Below, in pieces: positions 51,868 to 61,241 of a stretch of DNA of 64,000 nt. The notes beneath the pieces are model-generated. The model was not told where the DNA came from. It saw only the letters and a list, made by a program, of their open reading frames with translations, and made no database searches. Position 1 is the stretch's first letter. Every line of letters starts with the position of its first letter. Origin of the DNA: Comamonadaceae bacterium (lineage in GTDB: Bacteria; Pseudomonadota; Gammaproteobacteria; Burkholderiales; Burkholderiaceae_C); the NCBI GenBank assembly GCA_947450895.1, contig CANFWT010000005.1:1-64000 (forward strand), given 5' to 3'. Made by a program: the position numbers and the translations under genes.

Positions 51868-53004
51868 ATGAAAAACATCTTTCGCACCTTGGCGCTGCTG
51901 GTCTTGCTGTGGGCCCTGCCGTTTTCTGCAGCGCGCGCTGACCGCATCAAAGACCTGACGACCATGGCCGCAATGCGCGGCAACCAGTTGATCGGCTACG
52001 GCCTGGTGGTGGGCCTGCAAGGCACAGGGGACGGCTCAGACCTCTCCTTTACCACGCAAAGCATGAAGACCCTGCTCAACCGCATGGGCGTGAACCAGGA
52101 AAACCCATTGAGCGACTTTGAGGCTGCCACCAGCGGCGGCAAGATTGACCTCAAAAACGTCGCTGCGGTGATGATCACCGCCGACCTGCCCGGCATGGCC
52201 AAACCGGGACAGCGCATTGATATCAATGTATCGGCCATCGGCAAGGCCACCAATTTGCGCGGCGGCACACTGCTGCTAACCAGCCTGCGCGGCGTGGATG
52301 GTCAAATTTATGCGCTGGCCCAAGGATCGCTGACGGCCACTGGCATCGACGCCGGCGCAGCGGGCTCTAAAGTCAGCTCCGGGGTGACCACCGCCGCACG
52401 CGTGCCCAGTGGCGCCACGGTCGAAAAGACAGTGGAAAACTCCTTCGACAAGGCCGACAGCGTGCTGCTCAACCTGCGCGACGGCGACTTCACCACGGCG
52501 TCGACCATCATCCGGGCGATCAACGAGAAATTTGGCGGCGAAATCGCCAGCGCGCTCGACAGCGTGTCCATCGCCGTGCGCGCGCCCATGGACAGCAGCC
52601 AGCGGGTTTCTTTCATGAGCATGATTGAGAACATGGAAGTTCAACCCGGCGAACCCGCCGCGCGCGTGGTGGTGAATGCACGCACGGGCACGGTGGTGAT
52701 TAGCCGCAACGTGCGTGTCACTGCCGCTGCGGTTACCCACGGCACCATCAGCGTCTCGGTGGCCATGACCAATGAAGTGTCGCAGCCCGGCGCCCTGTCC
52801 AATGGCACGACCAAAGAGATCCAAAACGCCGACATCAAGGTGAGCGAGCCCAACAAACCCATGTTCTTGTTCCAGCCTGGGGTGGACTTGCGCCAGATTG
52901 TCGACGCGGTCAACCAGGTGGGTGCCACTCCTTCGGCGTTGATTGCGATTTTGGAAGCGCTCAAAAGCTCAGGCAGCCTGCGCGCCGAGTTGCTGGTGAT
53001 TTAA
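51868..53004 (+). CDS. flgI: Flagellar P-ring protein FlgI
   Basis: Periplasmic P-ring subunit of 378 residues with a signal peptide (LLWALPFSAARA), then DRIKDLTTMAAMRGNQLIGY and GLVVGLQGTGDGSD, and a C-terminal DLRQIVDAVNQVGATPSALI. Needs FlgA, encoded at 42401. Confidence 0.97.
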   Translation: MKNIFRTLALLVLLWALPFSAARADRIKDLTTMAAMRGNQLIGYGLVVGLQGTGDGSDLSFTTQSMKTLLNRMGVNQENPLSDFEAATSGGKIDLKNVAAVMITADLPGMAKPGQRIDINVSAIGKATNLRGGTLLLTSLRGVDGQIYALAQGSLTATGIDAGAAGSKVSSGVTTAARVPSGATVEKTVENSFDKADSVLLNLRDGDFTTASTIIRAINEKFGGEIASALDSVSIAVRAPMDSSQRVSFMSMIENMEVQPGEPAARVVVNARTGTVVISRNVRVTAAAVTHGTISVSVAMTNEVSQPGALSNGTTKEIQNADIKVSEPNKPMFLFQPGVDLRQIVDAVNQVGATPSALIAILEALKSSGSLRAELLVI

Positions 53005-53042
53005 GCGCCGCGCAAAGCCCCTACACACACCCCAAAGCTGCC

Positions 53043-53582
53043 ATGGAAACCACCCCCAGCACTCCCCCTCCCGCAGCCAGCGGCCCCGGCGTGACCGGGT
53101 CTTACATGGACTTTGGCGGCTTGGGCAAGCTCAAGGGCCAGGCACGCACGGATGCCAAATCGGCCACGCGCGAAACCGCGCAGCAGTTTGAGGCCATGTT
53201 TTTGCAGATGATGATGAAAAGCATGCGTGACGCCACGCCCAAGAGTGACCTCGTCGAATCGGCCGGAAAAGAGACGTTTGAAGGCATGTTTGACAAGGAA
53301 GTCTCGGTGTCCATGGCCAAGCGCAACACGTTGGGCATCGCCGACATGCTGGTCAAGCACATGCCAGACCCCGGCGCACCCCAGCCCAGCACCGCCGCCA
53401 TGCTTGAGGCACGCGGGGCCAAGGGCATGTCGCTCAAAGCGCCAGCACCGCAAGCCATGTCCCTGCAAGCGCCGCCCCCCACCCTGTCGGCGTTGCCGCG
53501 CATGGGCGGGCCGATGGCGCTGTCGCCTCGCCTGGTGCCGTTGCATGCAACGGGCACTGCGCATGACGGAGAGACGCCATGA
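53043..53582 (+). CDS. flgJ: Rod-binding protein FlgJ, single domain without muramidase
   Basis: Rod cap/assembly protein of 179 residues. The N-terminal rod-binding domain is present (ETAQQFEAMFLQMMMKSMRD, SAGKETFEGMFDKEVSVSMA). The C-terminal glucosaminidase domain of enteric FlgJ (total about 313 residues) is missing; instead there is a Met/Pro/Ala-rich tail. The frame ends in the overlap with flgK, so there is no sign of a broken second domain. The lysozyme-like protein at 43360 may supply the missing activity. Confidence 0.93.
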   Translation: METTPSTPPPAASGPGVTGSYMDFGGLGKLKGQARTDAKSATRETAQQFEAMFLQMMMKSMRDATPKSDLVESAGKETFEGMFDKEVSVSMAKRNTLGIADMLVKHMPDPGAPQPSTAAMLEARGAKGMSLKAPAPQAMSLQAPPPTLSALPRMGGPMALSPRLVPLHATGTAHDGETP

Positions 53583-56500
53583 GCGACATCGCAGGCATTG
53601 CCGGTAACGCGGTTTCGGCCTACCAAAACGCGCTGTCCACCGTTAGCAACAACATTGCCAACGTAGCCACCGACGGCTATTCACGCCAGGACGTGAACCT
53701 GGCCGCATTGCCGGTGACCAAATCCGGCGGCTTGTTTCTGGGTTCGGGCGTGGTGGTGGACACGGTTAAGCGCCAGTACGACGCGTTTGTGGAATCCAAC
53801 CTGCGCAACACCAACAGCGACCTGGCCAGCCAGGGCCCGATGGTCAACTACGCCAACCGGGTGGTTGACGTCATGGGCAGCCAAACCATGGGTCTGAACA
53901 CCGCCATTGACCAATTTTTCACCTCCGCGCGTGCGCTATCGGCGGATACCTCGTCCACCGTGCTGCGCAGCAGTTTTGTGCGTGAGGCGCAAAGTGTGGC
54001 GCAGCGCTTTGGCCAGTTGTCCGAGCAACTGGACCTGATCGACAACGAGACAAAAAGCGCCGTGGACAACACGGTGACGCAGATGAATACGCTGACCAAG
54101 CAGCTCGGCGTGGTCAACGGACAGCTCACCAAACAGATGACCGAGGCCAAGCAGCCTCCCGATCTGCTGGACCAGCGCGACTTGCTGCTCAAGCAGCTGT
54201 CCCAATTTGCCCATGTGAACACGTCGTTCAGCGCCAACGGCCAAGTGACCGTTAGCCTGGGCCCCACGGTCAACCAAGACGTTGTGGTCAGCGGCACCAC
54301 GACCTACCCCATTGGCGCCGACGACAGCGCCGCCAACGGAAAGATCACGCTGAGCCTGGACCCCTATGGCAAGGCAACCGCATTGAATGGTGTGACCAGC
54401 GGCACCCTGGCAGGGCTGATGGCGTTTCGCGACCAGGTACTGGTGAGTTCGCGCAGCGCCCTGGACAACCTGGCCACCACCTTTGCCAACGAGAGCAATA
54501 CCGTGCATACCCAGGGGGTAGACGCCTACGGCAATCCAGGCCAGGCCCTTTTTAGCTTCGACACGGGTGCATCCAGTACCGCCGCCGGCCTCCAAGTGGC
54601 TTTTGACGACCCCTTGCTGGTGGCCGCGGCAGCGCAATTTCGCACCACCAAAGGCGCCAACAACGCCAGCGGTACGGATGCAAGCCTGGTTTACAACACC
54701 GCCAGCGCAGCCGCGCTCAAAGGACCTGCGGCACTGGCAAGCGTGCTGGTGAACAACGACAACCCGAGCGCGGCGCGGGCCATCACCGTGTCCAACAGCG
54801 TGCCCGTCACGCCGGTGGCCACGATTGCCCAAGGCATGCAGGACATTGGCATTTACCTCGACACGCTGCAGCCGGGCCAGCAGTTGCAGGTGATAACGCG
54901 CGACGGTCGCCAGCTGGTGGGCCAGTCCATGGCGGGTAATACCACCCTGCTCGGTTCGATGATGGGCGTGGACAATGGGTTTGCCGCAGGCGCCACGTAC
55001 AGCGATGCCTACCTCAACGCCAATGCGGCGAAGCAATCCGTTCAACTCACCGGAACGTCGACCGGCGCGCAAAGTTTTTTGGGCGTGGGCATTACAGGCA
55101 GCATGGCAGGCAAAACGCCCGCACAGACAGCGGCCCTGATTGTGGCCAGCAAGGCGGCCATTCTTTCGGGTACCCAGGCGAAAGCGGCCGGCATCACCGA
55201 CTTGGCACAAGACCCCGCCGATCCCTCCAAACTCGTCATCACGTCCACGGGTGCAGGCAACAGCGCCAATGGCGCGCTAGCAGCTTCAAGCAGCGGCGGT
55301 GTCCAGTTTGGCGCAGGCACCAGCCTGAACTACAAGGGCATGACCGTGTTTTACGGCGCACAAGCCCAGGTCCAACTCCAGCCGGTGTACAACAGCAAGG
55401 ATGAAGTCAGTGGCTCCAAGCCCTTTCCGGCGGTGCTGCAGGGCAAGAGCATCCAGGGCTTGACCTCGGGCATTGCCGACCACGCCATTACCGTTGACGG
55501 CGTCGCGCTGGGCCCGCTTGCGGGTCCGGTCACCAGTGCGGGGGCCGTGGCGGCATGGCTGAACACCGCCTCCGCCCAGACCGGTGTCACCGCCAGTGCG
55601 TCCAACGCCATTCCGGTGGCCGAGGGTCAGCTCAGGCTGCGCACCGCCAGTTTGGTCATCAACGGCAGCCGCATCGACCTCACGGGGGTGAGCAACCAGG
55701 CCGGCTTGGCCAACGCCATCAACCAAACATCGCCCCGCACATTTGCCGCGTTGGTATCCGCGCGGGGGGAGCTGACCATCACCAACGCCCTGGGCCATGA
55801 GGGGGAAGACATCACCATCGGCAGCTTGGTGGGCGCAGACAATGCCTTGGGCGTAGCCAGCGGCACCTACCGCGGCCAGGTCAGCCTGACCCAAGCGCTC
55901 ACCGACGCCAATGGCGACGCGATCACCAAACCGATCCAACTGGGTTTTGGCAGCGCGGGCACGCCCGCCGATTTGGCCCAGCTGGGCTTTCGCACCGGCG
56001 CCTTCATCAACGGTGCAGCCAAGGACGATTTGCTGGTGTTCGTCACGGGCGCCGGGACGGCCACGGTATCGGCCAGCTACAGTGGCTCGGCCATTGACGC
56101 AAAACAAGCGCTGCGGACCAACCCCATGTCGGTACAGTTTCTCACCGACCAAAGCTACCGAATCACCGACACAGCCACCGGCACAGTGCTGGCAGAACGC
56201 CAGTTTGACCCCAAGCAGCTCAGCCCTGGCATCAGCTACCAAGGGCTGGAGCTCTCGTTTACCTCGCCCCCGAAGCAAGGGGACCAATTTGCCATGGACG
56301 GCAACAAAGACGGTGTGGGCAGCAACGCCAACATGCTGGCCATGAATGCACTGGAAAGCAAGGCCGTCGTGGGCAACAAGACGTTTTCCAACGCTTACAT
56401 CGACCACGTCAACGAAATGGGCAATATTGCACGCCAGGCCACTATTTCACAAACGGCATTGACCGTGGTGCACGACCAGGCGGTGCAGTCACGCGACACC

Positions 56501-56626
56501 ATCTCGGGCGTGAGTCTGGACAAAGAAGCCGGCGACCTGATCCGCTACCAGCAGGCCTACCAAGCTGCCGCCAAGGCGCTGCAAACCGCCAGCCAATTGT
56601 TTGACAGCGTGCTGCAAATCCGATAA
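53579..56626 (+). CDS. flgK: Hook-filament junction protein FlgK, enlarged
   Basis: First hook-filament junction protein. The ends are standard: GNAVSAYQNALSTVSNNIAN and VATDGYSRQDVNLA at the front, SGVSLDKEAGDLIRYQQAYQ and SQLFDSVLQIR at the end. At 1015 residues it is nearly twice the enteric size (about 550); the extra sequence is in the middle surface region. It overlaps flgJ by four bases. Confidence 0.95.
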   Translation: MSDIAGIAGNAVSAYQNALSTVSNNIANVATDGYSRQDVNLAALPVTKSGGLFLGSGVVVDTVKRQYDAFVESNLRNTNSDLASQGPMVNYANRVVDVMGSQTMGLNTAIDQFFTSARALSADTSSTVLRSSFVREAQSVAQRFGQLSEQLDLIDNETKSAVDNTVTQMNTLTKQLGVVNGQLTKQMTEAKQPPDLLDQRDLLLKQLSQFAHVNTSFSANGQVTVSLGPTVNQDVVVSGTTTYPIGADDSAANGKITLSLDPYGKATALNGVTSGTLAGLMAFRDQVLVSSRSALDNLATTFANESNTVHTQGVDAYGNPGQALFSFDTGASSTAAGLQVAFDDPLLVAAAAQFRTTKGANNASGTDASLVYNTASAAALKGPAALASVLVNNDNPSAARAITVSNSVPVTPVATIAQGMQDIGIYLDTLQPGQQLQVITRDGRQLVGQSMAGNTTLLGSMMGVDNGFAAGATYSDAYLNANAAKQSVQLTGTSTGAQSFLGVGITGSMAGKTPAQTAALIVASKAAILSGTQAKAAGITDLAQDPADPSKLVITSTGAGNSANGALAASSSGGVQFGAGTSLNYKGMTVFYGAQAQVQLQPVYNSKDEVSGSKPFPAVLQGKSIQGLTSGIADHAITVDGVALGPLAGPVTSAGAVAAWLNTASAQTGVTASASNAIPVAEGQLRLRTASLVINGSRIDLTGVSNQAGLANAINQTSPRTFAALVSARGELTITNALGHEGEDITIGSLVGADNALGVASGTYRGQVSLTQALTDANGDAITKPIQLGFGSAGTPADLAQLGFRTGAFINGAAKDDLLVFVTGAGTATVSASYSGSAIDAKQALRTNPMSVQFLTDQSYRITDTATGTVLAERQFDPKQLSPGISYQGLELSFTSPPKQGDQFAMDGNKDGVGSNANMLAMNALESKAVVGNKTFSNAYIDHVNEMGNIARQATISQTALTVVHDQAVQSRDTISGVSLDKEAGDLIRYQQAYQAAAKALQTASQLFDSVLQIR

Positions 56627-56640
56627 CCCGAGGCCAGTCC

Positions 56641-57558
56641 ATGCAAATATCCACCAGCCTGCTATTTGACCGTGCCAGCACGCAAATGAGCGGCATTCAA
56701 AATGACTTGGCCAAATCGCAGGCACAGATTTCTGCGCAAAAACAGGTGCTCAATCCCAGTGACGCACCGGACCAGGCGGCGGTAATCACGCGTTTGAAGT
56801 CCTTGATCGGCAAGCAAGAAAGCTACTCCAACACCCTCACTGCAGTGCAGGCGCGGCTCGATACCGAAACCACCACGCTGTCGAGCGCGAGTGACATCCT
56901 GGTGCGCATCAAAGAACTCGCCATCCAGGCCAACAACCCCACAGCGGGCGCGACCGGGCGTGCCGCAATTGCCACTGAAATGAAGGGCCTGCGTGGTCAG
57001 TTGCTCAGTCTGGCCAACACCACGGACACCAATGGCGCCTATATTTTTTCAGGCACCAAAGTGCATACGCCGGCCTTTGCGGACGTAGGCGGGGTGGTCT
57101 CTTACCAAGGGGACCAGACGCGAATGAACGTGGCCGTGGGAGAACACCGCACGGTGCCGATGAACCGCCCCGGCACCAATGCTTTTGTGCGCGTGGTGCG
57201 CGGCAGCGGCAGCGATGCAACCGGCGTGGGCTTTTTTCAAGCCATCGACGACCTGACCCAGGCAGTGCAAAACGGCCAAAATGCCAACATGCAACGCGGT
57301 CTAACCGAAATGGACGCGCTGCAGCAAGGCGTGGTACTGGCCCAGGCCGACGCCGGAACCGACATGAAAGTGGTGCAACAGCAGGGCACCTCGCTCGACG
57401 ACACCAAGCTCTCGCTCAAAAGTGCCCTCAGTGGCGTCGAAGACCTGGACATGGCCAGCGCCATCACTGCGATGCAAAAGCAAATGCTGTCGCTGGAGGC
57501 GGCGCAAACCAGCTTTTCAAAAATTTCGCAAATGTCCTTGTTTGCGTACCTGAGGTAA
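56641..57558 (+). CDS. flgL: Hook-filament junction protein FlgL
   Basis: Second junction protein, 305 residues, flagellin-like at both ends: MQISTSLLFDRASTQMSGIQ, then LSSASDILVRIKELAIQANN and an end MQKQMLSLEAAQTSFSKIS. Fourteen bases after flgK and last gene of the flg run. Confidence 0.95.
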   Translation: MQISTSLLFDRASTQMSGIQNDLAKSQAQISAQKQVLNPSDAPDQAAVITRLKSLIGKQESYSNTLTAVQARLDTETTTLSSASDILVRIKELAIQANNPTAGATGRAAIATEMKGLRGQLLSLANTTDTNGAYIFSGTKVHTPAFADVGGVVSYQGDQTRMNVAVGEHRTVPMNRPGTNAFVRVVRGSGSDATGVGFFQAIDDLTQAVQNGQNANMQRGLTEMDALQQGVVLAQADAGTDMKVVQQQGTSLDDTKLSLKSALSGVEDLDMASAITAMQKQMLSLEAAQTSFSKISQMSLFAYLR

Positions 57559-57565
57559 TGCGGGC

Positions 57566-57592
57566 TCAGGTTATGCGCGCCCATGCCGATAC
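57566..57592 (+). promoter_or_regulatory. Sigma-28 (FliA) promoter of fliD
   Basis: TCAGGTTA-N11-GCCGATAC: six of eight and seven of eight positions match the flgM promoter, with exact spacing. The start would be near 57600, only about 20 bases before the fliD ATG. Confidence 0.7.
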
Positions 57593-57618
57593 CCAGGTAG
57601 TTGCCAAGAATTGACCCC

Positions 57619-59415
57619 ATGACTACCAGCATCTCCAGCTCTACGGCCACGACGCCGACGACGTCAACCACGTCGACGGCGAGCACGACCGCCAGTACCA
57701 CGCCCAATATCGTGGGCATGATGGGCGCGGGCTCGGGCATTGACACCAAATCCCTGGCCAGCAGCTTGGTGGCAGCCGAAAAGGCGCCGCGTGAGTCGGC
57801 CATCAACAAGAACATCACCAAAAACGAGGCGATTGTTTCGGGCTTTGCGGCCGTCAAATACTCCTTGAGTACGCTGCAAACCGCGTTTGACGACCTCAAA
57901 GACAAAACCGATTTCAGCAGCATCACTGCTGCCAATTCGGACACCAGCGCGTTCACGGCCACCGCTACCTCCAGCGCAGACCCCGGTATCCATACGGTGT
58001 TGGTCAACAGCCTGGCGGCCGCACAGCGCAACACGGGCACGGTAGGCTTTGCTGCATCCACCACCTCAGTCAACAGCGGCAGCGCCATGACTCTGTCAGT
58101 GGCGGTGGCGCAAAGTAGCACCGGCACCACCGGCTTTGCGGCAAGCACCACGTCCATCAACAGCGGCAGCGCCATGACGCTGACCCTGGGCGGCACCGGC
58201 TTTCCGTGGGCGGACACAATTTCGGTAGACGCCGGCAACGACACACCCGCCGGCGTGGTGGATGCCATCAACAACGCCAACCTGGGACTCACGGCCGAAC
58301 TGGTTAACACGGGCGACGCGAGCACGCCCTACAAAGTGGTGGTGACCGGGCCGGCGGGATCGGGCAACGATTTCACGATCACGAGCAGCGCGTCAGGGAT
58401 TGATTTTGACACCACCATCAAATCAGCAACCACGTCCACCATCAGCATCGCCGCGGGCAGTGACACGCCCGCGGGCATTGTGGCCGCGGTCAACACCGCA
58501 GGCGCGGGCGTAACGGCGCAGCTGGTCAATACCGGCGACGCCAGTACGCCTTACAAAGTGGTGCTGACTGGCACATCGGGCAAGTACAACGCATTCAGCG
58601 TGAGCAGCAGCAGCAGCGGCATCAACTTCGACACCGCACTGCAAACCGCAAGCAATGCATCCTTAACGGTGGATGGCATCGCCATCAGCAGCAGCAGCAA
58701 CACGGTGAGCAGCGCGATTCCGGGTGTGACGCTGAATTTACTGGCTACCAACAGCAGTAATGCGACTTTGTCACTGAGCAATGACACCAGCGCAGCCAAG
58801 ACCAAAATCACGGCCCTGGTGACCGCCTACAACGATGCGATGGATCTGTTTGACGAGCTGACCAACCCCAAATCGACACTGGCAACCTATGGCGGAACCA
58901 TGGTGGGCAACTCCACCATGAACACCCTGCGCTCGCAACTGCGTACCCTGGTGACGCAGGACTCCTCTACCGCCAGCGCTTCGGGCACCTTGAGTGCGCT
59001 GCGTGATATCGGCGTAGAAATTGACAGCCACGGCAAGCTCACCACCAACTCCGTCAAGCTCGACGTAGCGCTCAACTTTGATTTCACCAACACGGTCACC
59101 CTGCTGACGGGCAACCAAGAAAACCAAAGCACCTACGACAGTGCCAGCTCGGGTCTGGCCGGCGACGCAAGCAAAAGCATCACCACCATGCTCAGCAGCA
59201 CCGGCACCGTGGCCAAAGAAAGTGCCAATGCAACCACGCGCATTGGCAAATACCAAGACGACCTGACTGCGCTGGAAGACCGCATGACGCAGCTGTTGAC
59301 GCGCTACACCAAGCAGTTCGCCACCATGGACAGCATTGTGGGCCAGACCAAGAGCACCCAAACCGGCCTGACCAGCACCTTTGCTGGCCTGATGGCCATG
59401 TACACCAAGGCCTAA
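57619..59415 (+). CDS. fliD: Filament capping protein FliD
   Basis: Filament cap of 598 residues from ATG 57619 (a TTG six codons upstream is also in frame). The front has GMMGAGSGIDTKSLASSLVA, the FliD_N signature, and the end is a helical region with LTSTFAGLMAMYTK. The middle contains duplicated modules (58036/58123 and 58240/58462). No fliS or fliT follows; fliS is at 13434. Confidence 0.93.
   Translation: MTTSISSSTATTPTTSTTSTASTTASTTPNIVGMMGAGSGIDTKSLASSLVAAEKAPRESAINKNITKNEAIVSGFAAVKYSLSTLQTAFDDLKDKTDFSSITAANSDTSAFTATATSSADPGIHTVLVNSLAAAQRNTGTVGFAASTTSVNSGSAMTLSVAVAQSSTGTTGFAASTTSINSGSAMTLTLGGTGFPWADTISVDAGNDTPAGVVDAINNANLGLTAELVNTGDASTPYKVVVTGPAGSGNDFTITSSASGIDFDTTIKSATTSTISIAAGSDTPAGIVAAVNTAGAGVTAQLVNTGDASTPYKVVLTGTSGKYNAFSVSSSSSGINFDTALQTASNASLTVDGIAISSSSNTVSSAIPGVTLNLLATNSSNATLSLSNDTSAAKTKITALVTAYNDAMDLFDELTNPKSTLATYGGTMVGNSTMNTLRSQLRTLVTQDSSTASASGTLSALRDIGVEIDSHGKLTTNSVKLDVALNFDFTNTVTLLTGNQENQSTYDSASSGLAGDASKSITTMLSSTGTVAKESANATTRIGKYQDDLTALEDRMTQLLTRYTKQFATMDSIVGQTKSTQTGLTSTFAGLMAMYTKA
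58036..58189 (+). repeat. Duplicated 29-codon module in fliD
   Basis: Two adjacent units with GFAASTTSVNSGSAMTL and GFAASTTSINSGSAMTL, offset by 87 bp. A tandem duplication in the surface-exposed part. Confidence 0.85.
58222..58659 (+). repeat. Duplicated 74-codon module in fliD
   Basis: Two tandem units offset by 222 bp, both with the run VNTGDASTPYKVV and a following SGI(D/N)FDT. They probably form two Ig-like or Flg_IN-type domains of the cap leg. Confidence 0.85.
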
Positions 59416-59492
59416 GCCCCGCCCGGGGTAGCGCTTGCCGCGCCGCAGCCCGAACGGCGCTGACCTTTCCCTCATCCCACGGTATCCAACCC

Positions 59493-59519
59493 TCAAGTTT
59501 TTCTCTGAGCTGCCGATTC
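59493..59519 (+). promoter_or_regulatory. Sigma-28 (FliA) promoter of flaG
   Basis: TCAAGTTT-N11-GCCGATTC, identical in both elements to the flgM promoter. The start would be near 59527, about 80 bases before flaG. Confidence 0.92.
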
Positions 59520-59608
59520 TTCTGACACTGCAATCTCACTAACGGTTTCGCACCCTGCGGCCCGGGCACCACGCCAAAGAGATGCACTTTCTGAAAGGAC
59601 GGTAAACG

Positions 59609-59986
59609 ATGGCATCCGAAATTGGCAACGTAGTAAGCAGCGGTGCGGCACAAGCTGCCGCTGCGATGGCGCCTGCCGGGAAATCAGTGGAACCCAAGGT
59701 CAATGTCGCTGCCAAAGTGGCAGACATCAAGCCCACGGGTATCCAGTTTGATCCGAGCAAGGCCCAACAAAATTTGCATGCGGCAGTGAACATGCTTAAC
59801 GAGCAAATGGCCTCCACCAAACAGGGTTTGGGGTTTTCATTTGACGAGGCCATCAACGGCCCGGTCATCAAGGTCAGCAACATCAACACCGGGGAAGTGG
59901 TACGCCAGATCCCTACCGAAGATGTGCTGCGCATGGCCCACAAGATCGACGACCTCAAAGGTATTTTGTACAACCAGGTCGTATAA
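59609..59986 (+). CDS. flaG: Flagellar protein FlaG
   Basis: A 125-residue protein linked in other bacteria to filament length. The C-terminal FlaG block is clear: GFSFDEAINGPVIKVSNINT followed by VVRQIPTEDVLRMA. The front is Ala-rich. GAAAGGA precedes the ATG. It lies between fliD and the flagellins and has its own sigma-28 promoter. Confidence 0.93.
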   Translation: MASEIGNVVSSGAAQAAAAMAPAGKSVEPKVNVAAKVADIKPTGIQFDPSKAQQNLHAAVNMLNEQMASTKQGLGFSFDEAINGPVIKVSNINTGEVVRQIPTEDVLRMAHKIDDLKGILYNQVV

Positions 59987-60001
59987 ATCAGGAAAAAGAG
60001 C

Positions 60002-60028
60002 TAAAGAATTTTCTGCAGCATCCGATTC
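60002..60028 (+). promoter_or_regulatory. Sigma-28 (FliA) promoter of the first flagellin gene
   Basis: TAAAGAAT-N11-TCCGATTC. Close to both the local and the enteric consensus with exact spacing; the start near 60036 gives a leader of about 100 bases, longer than the other late genes. Confidence 0.82.
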
Positions 60029-60139
60029 ATTAGGTAACAGAGATCATTTTCTGTCGCGGTAGGTAAAGAGACGCAAAACAAGTTCTTTGTCTGCTTATCA
60101 CTTTTAGGTTAGTCACTCTTCATTTTCAGGAGAATTGTT

Positions 60140-60979
60140 ATGTCAGTTATCAGCACCAATGTGAGCGCTCTTTATTCTCAAAACGCGATGAAGGTCAATG
60201 CGCGTGACATGAGCAGCGCGATGCAGCAATTGTCAACCGGCAGCCGCATCAACTCGGCCAAGGACGACGCCGCCGGCCTGGCCATCGGTCAGTCCATGAC
60301 TTCTCAGATCCGCGGCCTGAACCAGGCTGTGCGCAACGCCAACGACGGCGTGAACATGATGCAAACCGCTGAGGGCGCGATGGTCGAGCAGTCCAACATG
60401 CTGCAGCGCATGCGTGAACTCGCCGTGCAAGCAAGCAACGGCACCTACTCCAGCGCACAGCGTACCTACCTCAACACCGAGTTCAGCGCGCTGACCACAC
60501 AAATTGGCAAGATCGCCACCGAAACCACCTGGAACGGCCAGAAGTTGCTGGACGCCACCAACACCAACAGCATCAGCGGCACGGCTGGTAAGTTCGAATT
60601 CCAGTCCGGCCAAGCCTCAGGCCAGACCATCGGCGTGACAATCACAGCGATGACCACTACGGGCCTGGGCATTACCGGTTTGGGCGTGAGTACCGCTAGC
60701 AGCGCATCTTCGGCGATCACCACCATCGACAGCGCCCTGGATACGATCAACAACCAGCGTGCAACCATCGGTGCGGGCATCAACCAGCTGACCTACGCTG
60801 CGGACAATATGACGAACATCTCGTCCAATGTGGCGGCCTCGCGCAGCTCCATCATGGACACGGACTACGCCCTAGCGTCGACCCAGTTGTCCAAAACGCA
60901 GATCATCCAGCAGGCGTCAACGGCGATGTTGGCCCAGGCCAACCAGCAGCCCCAAAGCGTGCTGGCCCTGCTGAAATAA
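60140..60979 (+). CDS. fliC: Flagellin FliC (copy 1)
   Basis: Filament subunit of 279 residues. N-terminal D0/D1 (MSVISTNVSALYSQNAM, LSTGSRINSAKDDAAGLAIG) and C-terminal D1/D0 (INQLTYAADNMTNISSNVAA, QPQSVLALLK) are complete; the variable centre is only about 80 residues, so outer domains are nearly absent. AGGAG precedes the ATG. A long leader follows a sigma-28 promoter. It is paralogous to the copy at 61242. Confidence 0.96.
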   Translation: MSVISTNVSALYSQNAMKVNARDMSSAMQQLSTGSRINSAKDDAAGLAIGQSMTSQIRGLNQAVRNANDGVNMMQTAEGAMVEQSNMLQRMRELAVQASNGTYSSAQRTYLNTEFSALTTQIGKIATETTWNGQKLLDATNTNSISGTAGKFEFQSGQASGQTIGVTITAMTTTGLGITGLGVSTASSASSAITTIDSALDTINNQRATIGAGINQLTYAADNMTNISSNVAASRSSIMDTDYALASTQLSKTQIIQQASTAMLAQANQQPQSVLALLK

Positions 60980-60988
60980 GTGCCGGGT

Positions 60989-61018
60989 GGTGCGGGCCCC
61001 TGACGGGTCCGTAGCACC
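60989..61018 (+). terminator. Possible hairpin after flagellin copy 1
   Basis: GGTGC and GCACC pair, with an inner GGGCCC/GGGTCC pairing that needs one mismatch or wobble. No T-run follows. It may end or stabilise the flagellin mRNA. Confidence 0.4.
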
Positions 61019-61192
61019 AAGCCCTGCAACAGCGGCTTGACGCAGGCGAACTGCCCTAGTGGCGGTTCGCCTTGCTGCATGTGCAGCGGTTCCCAGATGG
61101 GCCTGCCTACAAAGGTATTGGCACAGCTATTGCTTAGAAAGCTTGTCGGCAAACTATTGACCAAATTTTTGACACTTTGGTTTTCCGGCAAA

Positions 61193-61219
61193 TCAGCGTC
61201 AGCGTGTTGGCGCCGACCC
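61193..61219 (+). promoter_or_regulatory. Weak sigma-28-like site before the second flagellin gene
   Basis: TCAGCGTC-N11-GCCGACCC matches only ten of sixteen positions but keeps the exact spacing and the CCGA core. The start would be near 61227, leaving a very short leader. Uncertain. Confidence 0.35.
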
Positions 61220-61241
61220 TTTCTTTGTCTGGAGAACCGCA

